In this document: positions 21,599 to 28,063 of the stretch, piece by piece | Position numbering within the stretch: position 1 is the first letter of the stretch | How the letters are laid out: each line of letters begins with the position of its first letter | Translations under genes and position numbers: made by a program | NCBI GenBank assembly: GCA_009694805.1 | Contig: SICM01000020.1 | Coordinates: forward strand, 1-37,742 | Length of the DNA stretch: 37,742 nt | From: Candidatus Latescibacterota bacterium | Lineage (GTDB): Bacteria > Latescibacterota > UBA2968 > SICM01 | Reading direction: 5' to 3' | Notes under the pieces: generated by a model | The model's input: the letters and a program-made list of their open reading frames with translations, nothing else | Databases searched by the model: none | What the model was told of the DNA's origin: nothing

Positions 21599-23929
21599 TC
21601 AGAAATCCTCCAGCAGCCCGGCCCTGTCCGCATAACAGAAAAACCGCAGGTTGTCGCGCCAGGTGATGCTGATGCCGTTGCCGGTGCTCACGACCACCTG
21701 GTAGCCGTTCTTCATTCTCACCGGGGGCCGGGCAGTCAGCGGGATGGTGGAGACCATGTAGTCCTCGATGTCCCGCAGCCCGGCCCGGAGGTACTTCTCG
21801 TCCCCCGTCAGTTCCCAGGCGTAGCCGATGCTCTCCCGCAGGCAGGAGAAGGTGGCGTAGCTCATGCACGTCTCGGTGCCGGAAAGCGGCATGAAAAGCC
21901 CTTCCGGGGAACGGGGGGCGTCGCTGGCCAGGAAGTCGCACACCCGCAGGAACAGCCCCCGGCTCAGGTCATCCCCGAACGTCTGGTGGTAGTACGCCAG
22001 CCCCGTCCCCGCGACGCTCCCCATCACGGCCTGCTGGTACGGGATCGGCCCCCAGCCCCCCTTCAACCCCCCATTCGCCTCCAGAGGGTCCGCCCCCTCC
22101 GCGAACGACTCCACGATGGCCCTGGCCGCCCGCGCATACCGCTCCTCCCCCGTGGCCCGGTACACCGCGCACAGCGCGATCAGCGGCCACCCCCGGTCCC
22201 TGGCCCCCCGACGCACGCCGCCCGCCTCCACCTTCCGGCAGATCAGGTCCGCCACCCCTCTCGCGGCGCTCAGCGCCGGGGCGTACCCGCAATAGTAATA
22301 ATACGACAGGAACCCCTCCGCCCACATGTGCGACGGGGTGCAGTTCGGCCTGCCGTCCGCCGCGACGTGGTAAGCCCCGTGCGTGCGCCATCCCCCCGTC
22401 TCGTCGAAGTGATCGTCGAAGTGGATGATGTCCACGTCCATCACGTGGAGGATTGACGACTCGAAGGTGTCTAAGTAGTGGAAGCTCCCCGTGCGCACGA
22501 ACTGCAGGTAGATCGTCTGCCCGAAGTCGTGCTCGCAGTTGGCCATCAGGTTCTCCCGCCCCCACGCCACGTCGTAGAGCTGCTCCTCGTCCCCGTAGTC
22601 CATAACGCCCAGCAGCCGGTAGTAGGCGCGGTACTGATCGAACTCCAGGCGGAACTTCTTCTCGATCCCCGGGTACTTCTTCGGCTGATACCGGAACACG
22701 GGACCGAGGGCCCCGGAGTCCAGAAACCACTCCGGCGCGGACAGGACCACCGGGAACTGGTAGGCGAAGTGCCAGTCCGGCAGCCGGGCCTCCGCCGCGC
22801 TCCCCTCGAAGGCCCGCACCTTCACCTGGTGCGACTTGGCCTGCCCCTGGAACAGACGCAGCAGGCCCGCCTCCTCCGGCCACAGGTCCAGGACGATTCG
22901 CTCCCCGTCCGCGAGGAACCCCTTGGGCCACTGCTGGACGAACTTCCGGACCGTGGCCGCCACCCCGCGCCGCCCGTCCCCCGCCGAGACCCATCCGTGC
23001 GACCGGCCGGCGAACGCCCCGGCGTCGTACACCTCCGCGTCGAGCATCACGTCGTAGTGGGCCGTCTGCGGGCCCTCCTTCAGGAGCCCCCGGAGCGGGC
23101 GCGGGGAGGAGATCAGCCCCTGGTTCCCCACCGTCCCGAAGGGACACGTGGCGAACTCCGAGGCCCCGCCCACGGCGTGCGTCACGACCAGCCGGACGCC
23201 CCCCACCCACCGCGCGCGGGGACTCTCCTCGTCCACGGCGGGGATCCCGACTCCCGGCAACCTTCGGATGTGCACCGGCGCGTCCCGATAAGGCTCATCG
23301 TGAATGAACTGGTACTCCACCTCCACCTCGTCCGTCCCCGCAAAGACCGTGACACGGAAGGTCAACGAAAAGAGCTTCCGGCCCTCCCGGTCCCGGTGGA
23401 CGCCCCGCCGGCTCACCACCAGCATCTTCCCGGTCAGATGCTCCACCTCCGGCGCCCCGGCCAACTCGCTCACGAACGTCGTCCCCGCATCATCCACGAT
23501 CTCCGCCCGCACCTCCCGGACAGAGACCTCATCCCCCCGGCGCAGCCCGGCGATGAACGCCTGCCCGGACGACGGCAGCGTGAACCGGATCAGACCGTTG
23601 TCCACCTCCCAGCCAGTCGCAGACTTCGTCAGGGCGATGCGGGGGCCGTCGTCGCGGGGGACCGAAGCCTCCCCCCAGCCGAGCGAATACGCCTTGCGCC
23701 CGTACCCCTCGAAATGGACCGGGAACTGCAACAGCGCCCACTTCACCGAGTCGTCCGGCCACCGGGCCAGGGTCTCCACGGCCAGCGGCGTCTCGTTCCC
23801 CTGCTCATCGCGCAGGCGCAACGACCCCGCATCTCGCAGCGTCCCCTGGGGAAACGGCGTCCCCCGGCAGACCCACTCCCCCTCCCGCCGGACCCGGATC
23901 TCGTTCTTCAGCATAAGCTCCACAGCCAT
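21599..23929 (-). CDS. Exo-rhamnogalacturonan-lyase-like (PL26, PcRGLX/YetA-type) protein
   Basis: A protein of 776 residues. The N-terminal RIFT-barrel-like domain (1-90) has PFPQGTLRDAGSLRLRDEQG and ARWPDDSVKWALLQF, the hallmark of PcRGLX/YetA proteins. A large beta-sandwich (about 90-400) follows, then an alpha/alpha-toroid (about 430-770) with HVMDVDIIHFDDHFDETGGWRTHG, WAEGFLSYYYYCGYAP and GDEKYLRAGLRDIEDYM. The family cleaves rhamnogalacturonan from its end by elimination. Conserved His, Asp and Arg residues occur, but the catalytic set cannot be fixed by eye. The ATG at 23929 has GAGGAG upstream. No signal peptide is seen, so it may act inside the cell on imported oligomers. It precedes the cupin in one transcript. 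Confidence 0.72.
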   Translation of the reverse strand: MAVELMLKNEIRVRREGEWVCRGTPFPQGTLRDAGSLRLRDEQGNETPLAVETLARWPDDSVKWALLQFPVHFEGYGRKAYSLGWGEASVPRDDGPRIALTKSATGWEVDNGLIRFTLPSSGQAFIAGLRRGDEVSVREVRAEIVDDAGTTFVSELAGAPEVEHLTGKMLVVSRRGVHRDREGRKLFSLTFRVTVFAGTDEVEVEYQFIHDEPYRDAPVHIRRLPGVGIPAVDEESPRARWVGGVRLVVTHAVGGASEFATCPFGTVGNQGLISSPRPLRGLLKEGPQTAHYDVMLDAEVYDAGAFAGRSHGWVSAGDGRRGVAATVRKFVQQWPKGFLADGERIVLDLWPEEAGLLRLFQGQAKSHQVKVRAFEGSAAEARLPDWHFAYQFPVVLSAPEWFLDSGALGPVFRYQPKKYPGIEKKFRLEFDQYRAYYRLLGVMDYGDEEQLYDVAWGRENLMANCEHDFGQTIYLQFVRTGSFHYLDTFESSILHVMDVDIIHFDDHFDETGGWRTHGAYHVAADGRPNCTPSHMWAEGFLSYYYYCGYAPALSAARGVADLICRKVEAGGVRRGARDRGWPLIALCAVYRATGEERYARAARAIVESFAEGADPLEANGGLKGGWGPIPYQQAVMGSVAGTGLAYYHQTFGDDLSRGLFLRVCDFLASDAPRSPEGLFMPLSGTETCMSYATFSCLRESIGYAWELTGDEKYLRAGLRDIEDYMVSTIPLTARPPVRMKNGYQVVVSTGNGISITWRDNLRFFCYADRAGLLEDF

Positions 23930-23952
23930 GACGTCCCGCTCCTCTGATGGAC

Positions 23953-24032
23953 CTCGTATCTCGTATCTCGCCCCCACCCCGGCCCTCCCCGTGAACGGGG
24001 AGGGAGCTATCTTCCCCCCGCTCGCGGGGGGA
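23953..24032. repeat. 7-mer repeats and two hairpins
   Basis: Two CTCGTAT units plus a partial one (23953-23973) use the same unit as the array at 16276. Two perfect hairpins follow: CCCTCCCCGT/GA/complement (23983-24004) and TCCCCCCGC/TC/complement (24013-24032). They fill the gap between the chimeric ORF and the PL26-like gene. Confidence 0.75.
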
Positions 24033-24055
24033 TAAGAGGGGGGGCGCTTCACGCC

Positions 24056-24982
24056 TCACCCCTTCCCCATGGCCTCCGCCATTTGCCGGACGTGCTCCGG
24101 TCCTGCCCCGCAACAGGAGCCCAGGTAGCGGATGTCCGCCGCCATCCCCTCCTTCGCAAACGCCGCAAACCGGGCCGGCGAGGCCGGCGTCGGGTCCGGC
24201 CACCAGGAGTGCCAGGCCGAGGGCTGGCAGCAGACCGGCGCCCTCACGGCCTGGCGCATCTCAGCGGCACAGGCCAGCATCTCTCCGGGGCGAATCCCAG
24301 CCCGCGTCGTCATCTCGACGATGGGCGTCAGGGTGGGATACACGAGCTTTTCGTTCTCGGACCACTGCCGGTGGAGGATGATCGACACGCAGGCGCAGGC
24401 GAACCCCACGGCGCAAAGGAACATAAACCACCAGAGGAGCGGGATCGCCCAGACCCCCCACGGGATGGAGGCCCCCTTGGGGAGTCCCTCGTAGAACCAG
24501 GCCATCGCGTTGCCTTCGTTGCTGGGGACCAGCCACTTCGGCAGGTAGGGATGAAGGTACTTGACCCACTCGTTCTCCGGGGTTGAAAAGTAATAAGGGG
24601 TGGCTATGGCGCCGACGAGGTAGCCGCTGACTCCATAGTCGGGGCCCAGGGCGCTGATGAACCCCATGCTGAAGATCGTGATCCATTCCGTGGACGAGAA
24701 CACGAACCGCCTTCCGAACCACCGGGCCAGCGCGGCGCATCCGAGGACCGACAGCAGACAGAGGATCAGGTTGGCCATCGGCATGTGGCTGTAGGCGATG
24801 TACGAGCCTTTGTGGACGTACCGCACCGTGTTGGCCAGCAGGCTCACGCCGACGGAGAGACAGAGACCGAAGGCGACTGCCCGGAGCGTCACCCCCCGGT
24901 CCTCCCCTCCCCCCCCTTCTGCCCCCCGCCCCTCGGCCGGCGCGCCTCTTTGCGCATCAACCTGTCCCTTGATGTCTTCCAT
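24056..24982 (-). CDS. Chimeric ORF: N-part of a DUF6785-like permease joined to the C-part of a homocysteine S-methyltransferase
   Basis: A 308-residue frame made of two unrelated pieces. Residues about 30-225 hold at least four membrane segments (AVAFGLCLSVGVSLLANTV, MANLILCLLSVLGCAALARW, ITIFSMGFISALG, PWGVWAIPLLWWFMFLCAV) and the HRQWSENEKLVYPTLTPIVEM motif of the long DUF6785/OPT-like permeases, normally over 600 residues. The next 80 residues (RAGIRPGEMLACAAEM, WWPDPTPASPARFAAFAKEG, LGSCCGAGPEHVRQMAEAMG) are the end of a zinc-dependent homocysteine S-methyltransferase, including its Cys pair. The join is near 24300-24315 and is in frame. It is a deletion fusion or an assembly join. Neither half can work as in its family. 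The ATG at 24982 lacks a clear Shine-Dalgarno sequence; GTG 25036 is an alternative. Confidence 0.7.
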   Translation of the reverse strand: MEDIKGQVDAQRGAPAEGRGAEGGGGEDRGVTLRAVAFGLCLSVGVSLLANTVRYVHKGSYIAYSHMPMANLILCLLSVLGCAALARWFGRRFVFSSTEWITIFSMGFISALGPDYGVSGYLVGAIATPYYFSTPENEWVKYLHPYLPKWLVPSNEGNAMAWFYEGLPKGASIPWGVWAIPLLWWFMFLCAVGFACACVSIILHRQWSENEKLVYPTLTPIVEMTTRAGIRPGEMLACAAEMRQAVRAPVCCQPSAWHSWWPDPTPASPARFAAFAKEGMAADIRYLGSCCGAGPEHVRQMAEAMGKG

Positions 24983-25060
24983 GCCCCAAGCGCTTTCGTG
25001 AATGTCCGGTTTTCGGCGGGTCGGTACGCTCCGCACGGCCAGCCCGGAGCGTCTCCCCTG

Positions 25061-25975
25061 CTAACGATCCTCCCGCCAGTGCGCGGGCAGGATCGGCGCC
25101 TCGAACCCCAGTTGCCGGGCCAGCCACTGCTCCTTGTAGAGTCCGTCCTTATAGGTCGAATGCGCGGACTCCCGGACCTCCACCGCCCCCTTCATCGCCC
25201 CGGTCAGGGGCGCCAGGGCCCCGGCGGAGCCCCAGAGCAGCGCCGGGATGCGGACGGAAGGGGCGAAGAACAGCGGATCGAAATAGGACACCGTCCGCGC
25301 CACGGCCCCCCGGCGGTCGGGGTGGAGCCGGAGATAATCGTTGATCTCCTCCAGCGGGTAGTCCTCCGTACGGGACGCCCGGTCCATTGTCGCGTAAAAG
25401 AACGAGGGCGAGGCGACCAGGTGCGTCAGGCCGGGCCGGAGCGCGGCCGTCAGCAGCGGCAGGTCGTTGCCCCCCACGCCCGCCACCCGGCTGCGATCCA
25501 CCTCTGGCCGCGACAGCACATAGTCCACCGCCCGGCAGCAGTCCGCCACGTACCCCCGGAACAGGTAGCCCTCCGGGTCCTCGATCCCTTCCGTGAAGAG
25601 CCCCGGAATCGGGGCGGCATAGGGCCGGTCGGCGTTGCGCTGCCCACGGGCCGCCGGCGAGAAGACGACGAAACGCCCCCGCTTCTCATTGGCCTCGCCC
25701 TGCGGGATGACCTCCACCACGCTCTGGTAGCCCGGCAACGAGAGAATCGTCGGGAACGGCCCCTTTCCCTTGGGCACGCTGAGATACCCGAACAGCCTGT
25801 AGGGGCCGATGCCCGTGAGCCGCACCGCATAGGTCGTGCAGAACTCCGTCGAGCGGAGGGGGAGTTCCTCTTCTTCGGGGGCCAGCGGCGTCCTGTCTAA
25901 CGCCTGGAGCACGCGCGCCCAGTAGGCGTCAAAATCGCCTGGTCGAACCGTTGTCGGCTGAAATGTGTCCGCCAT
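25061..25975 (-). CDS. Acetylxylan-esterase-like protein without catalytic residues
   Basis: A 304-residue alpha/beta-hydrolase of the AXE1/cephalosporin-C-deacetylase family. It is a paralogue of the next gene upstream, with shared features VRPGDFDAYW, PAARGQRNA, FRGYVADCCRAVDYVLSR and INDYLRLHPDR. The nucleophile elbow GSSQGG of the paralogue is GVGGND here (166-171), and the acid region GLQDNVCP is GSAGALAP. Serine and aspartate are both gone, and the histidine block is also different. It is therefore unlikely to be an esterase. It could be a binding partner, a regulator or a decaying duplicate, though its length and frame are intact. AGGAG lies 6 bases before the start, and the paralogue ends 13 bp upstream. 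Confidence 0.8.
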   Translation of the reverse strand: MADTFQPTTVRPGDFDAYWARVLQALDRTPLAPEEEELPLRSTEFCTTYAVRLTGIGPYRLFGYLSVPKGKGPFPTILSLPGYQSVVEVIPQGEANEKRGRFVVFSPAARGQRNADRPYAAPIPGLFTEGIEDPEGYLFRGYVADCCRAVDYVLSRPEVDRSRVAGVGGNDLPLLTAALRPGLTHLVASPSFFYATMDRASRTEDYPLEEINDYLRLHPDRRGAVARTVSYFDPLFFAPSVRIPALLWGSAGALAPLTGAMKGAVEVRESAHSTYKDGLYKEQWLARQLGFEAPILPAHWREDR

Positions 25976-25988
25976 CTTCGTCTCCTGT

Positions 25989-26918
25989 CTATGGGTTCAG
26001 GTGCTTCTTGAAAAAGGCGTCGATGATCGGCTGATGGTGGATCCTGCCCGCGTCGTGCCCGTGCCCGTCATAGGGGTGCAGCGCCTTGTCCTTCGAGGCG
26101 ATCGTCTTGAAAGTCGCATACCCCGTCTCGGGCGGGCAGACGTTGTCCTGAAGCCCGATGTTCACGAGGATCGGGCAGGTGATGCGCGGCCCGAAGTGGA
26201 TGCCATCGAAGTAGGCCAGGGTCTGCGTCACCGCCGGTTTCCGCTCTGGATACAGGCGCAGGTAGTCCGAGATCTCCTGGTAGGGGTAGGTGTGCGTCAG
26301 TTCGATGGCGTCCATGAACCCCACCAGGTAGGGCGCCCCCGCCGCCGCCGCCCGAACTTTCGACGGACGCAGCGCCGACACCGCCAGCGTCAGCCCCCCG
26401 CCCTGGCTGCTCCCGGTGACGCCGATCCGCTCCGGGTCCACCTCCTCGCGGCTGAGCAGAAAATCGAACGCCCGCACTGCGTCGATGTAGAAGCCCCGGT
26501 AGACGTACGTGTTCCGGTCCACCATGTTGTGCGTCAGCAGCCCCGGATAGCCCGGGTTGTACTGCGCGTTGCTCCGCACCTTCCCCCTGGGCGCGGCGCT
26601 GAACGCCGCGTACCCCGCCCGGGCGGACGGCTTGGGGATCGGGGGATCGCTGATGTAGCCCGGCACGTGCAGGAGCGCCGGCAGCCTCCCGGTGCGTTTC
26701 GTCGGCAGGCAGTACCACCCCGCGATGCGCACCCCGTCCAGGCTGTCGTAGCGCACGTCGTACACGTCCACCTCAGGCGTCGAGCGCAACGGGACCCGCT
26801 CGACCGTCGCGTTCAGCGGGATCTGATCCGCCTGTTTCAGGACACTGTCCCAGAAAGCGTCGAAGTCGTCGGGACGCACCATGCACGTCCCGTATTGCTC
26901 AGGAGGTTTTCTGCTCAC
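25989..26918 (-). CDS. Acetylxylan esterase family (AXE1) deacetylase
   Basis: A 309-residue carbohydrate esterase of family CE7 type, which removes acetyl groups from xylan-like or other acetylated sugars. The triad is visible: S171 in GSSQGGGLTLAVSALRP, the Asp in NIGLQDNVCPP and the His in DGHGHDAGRIHHQ. The RGQ/RGK-type block APRGKVRSN and IPGY-like HVPGYISDPP also fit. GTG is the start at 26918, with GGAG ending 6 bases before it. It heads the minus-strand run esterase - pseudo-esterase - chimeric ORF - PL26-like - cupin - C45, consistent with deacetylation and breakdown of a complex glycan. Confidence 0.85.
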   Translation of the reverse strand: MSRKPPEQYGTCMVRPDDFDAFWDSVLKQADQIPLNATVERVPLRSTPEVDVYDVRYDSLDGVRIAGWYCLPTKRTGRLPALLHVPGYISDPPIPKPSARAGYAAFSAAPRGKVRSNAQYNPGYPGLLTHNMVDRNTYVYRGFYIDAVRAFDFLLSREEVDPERIGVTGSSQGGGLTLAVSALRPSKVRAAAAGAPYLVGFMDAIELTHTYPYQEISDYLRLYPERKPAVTQTLAYFDGIHFGPRITCPILVNIGLQDNVCPPETGYATFKTIASKDKALHPYDGHGHDAGRIHHQPIIDAFFKKHLNP

Positions 26919-26939
26919 GGTCGTCTCCTCTCTACGAAG

Positions 26940-27050
26940 GCGCGGGAATGAATTCCCGCGCTACACGATACGAAGTCCGCTAAAGCGGACTATTTTCAGC
27001 CCGGTTTACCGGGCTTTCTATGCGTAGCGAGGAAATTCATTTCCTCGCTA
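26940..27050. repeat. Cluster of four perfect hairpins
   Basis: In order: GCGCGGGAAT/GA (26940-26961, 10-bp stem), AGTCCGC/TAAA (26974-26991, 7 bp), AGCCCGG/TTTA (26998-27015, 7 bp) and TAGCGAGGAAAT/TC (27025-27050, 12 bp). Only the first arm and the loop are given; each second arm is the exact complement. They fill the gap between the PhyH gene and the esterase gene. Confidence 0.85.
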
Positions 27051-27086
27051 AAGGCCGGGAATCCTGATCTTCACGCCATTCATTCC

Positions 27087-27821
27087 TCAACCCTCAACGA
27101 TAGGGACGCTCCGCCCGGAGACGGGCATGGGGGTCTTCCAGACCGTCGATTCGTCCCGGACCGACGCGTCGCGATAGGTGGAGATGAAGGCCCACCGATC
27201 CGTTCTGGAGGTATTGGGATGGGAACCGTGCACCATCAGGTCATGAAAGAAGATCGCGTCCCCCCGCCTGGCGGGGATCGTCGTGACGGGAAGCCCCTTC
27301 AGGTCCTCGTCGCTGACGCGCCTCCCGAACCCGACGCCGTCATCGACCTCTTTCATGTCCAGCGCCCTTCGATGGCTGCCGGGGATCAACCTCAGACAGC
27401 CGTTTTCCGGCGTGGCATCGTCGAGGGCGATCCAGACCGATAATTTGTGGGACCCTTTCCAGTAGAACCAGTCCTGGTGCCACGGGGAGCCGAACGACGT
27501 GTGTTCGTTTTTGTACACCGCTTTGACGCTCAGGAACTCCACGTTCGGGCCGATGACCCGCGTGAGAATCCGGGCAACGCGCTCATCCCGCATCCGCTCG
27601 CAAAAATAGGGGTCCAGTTTGTCGGCCATCCACACCCGCACGCCCGACGGAATGTTGTTCAGGTTGCCCTCCTCCTGGAGAATGGCCTTAACCCTATCCT
27701 TCCATTCCGCCATCTCGTCAGGGGCATAGAGGCCCCTGACGACCAGAAAGCCGTCGCGTTCGTAAGCCATGGCCCCGTCTTCATCCCCCGGCGGATCAAC
27801 TGCCTGAGAACGCAATGTCAT
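27087..27821 (-). CDS. Phytanoyl-CoA dioxygenase (PhyH) family protein
   Basis: A 244-residue Fe(II)/2-oxoglutarate oxygenase. The iron triad is H115-x-D117 (SPWHQDWFYWKG) and H198 (MVHGSHPNTS), followed by an Arg (R206 or R209) for 2-oxoglutarate. PENGCLRLIPGSHRRAL and RGDAIFFHDL are standard PhyH blocks. Family members hydroxylate lipids and many small molecules, and PhyH paralogues are abundant in glycan-degrading uncultured lineages; the substrate is unknown. The ATG at 27821 has AAGGAGA 7 bases away and a TTGACA promoter upstream. Its end overlaps a CCTCAAC duplication (27085-27098). Confidence 0.88.
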   Translation of the reverse strand: MTLRSQAVDPPGDEDGAMAYERDGFLVVRGLYAPDEMAEWKDRVKAILQEEGNLNNIPSGVRVWMADKLDPYFCERMRDERVARILTRVIGPNVEFLSVKAVYKNEHTSFGSPWHQDWFYWKGSHKLSVWIALDDATPENGCLRLIPGSHRRALDMKEVDDGVGFGRRVSDEDLKGLPVTTIPARRGDAIFFHDLMVHGSHPNTSRTDRWAFISTYRDASVRDESTVWKTPMPVSGRSVPIVEG

Positions 27822-27875
27822 TTGGAAATCTCCTTTTCGAACGGGTTGGAAGAGACCCTCCTGCACGCCGCGGCT

Positions 27876-27905
27876 ATAATTTAGCCAGCTATTCCGCGAT
27901 GTCAA
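27876..27905 (-). promoter_or_regulatory. Predicted promoter of the PhyH gene
   Basis: On the minus strand a perfect TTGACA (27905-27900) stands 16-18 bases before an AT-rich -10 (TAAATT/AATTAT, 27883-27876). It would give a leader of about 45 bases. Confidence 0.5.
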
Positions 27906-27988
27906 CATCAAATCCTTTAGAGACGATCTCAAAAGTCGCTCTGTCGGCGAGCCTGAGCGAAAGCGGGCTGGGCAAGGCGATAAATATC

Positions 27989-28017
27989 TTGAAAAACGGG
28001 ACTCCATGTGGCATATT
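27989..28017 (+). promoter_or_regulatory. Predicted promoter of the large heparinase-like gene
   Basis: TTGAAA (27989-27994) and CATATT (28012-28017) are 17 bases apart, about 47 bp before the GTG start. Confidence 0.35.
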
Positions 28018-28063
28018 CCGTCCGTCACCGTCTCATACTATCTTTTGTGGAAAGGAATCGACC

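Noticed and set aside
27815..28063. N-terminal extension of the large heparinase-like protein
   Set aside because: It overlaps the PhyH start and both predicted promoters, and a clear AAAGGA plus GTG is found at 28064.
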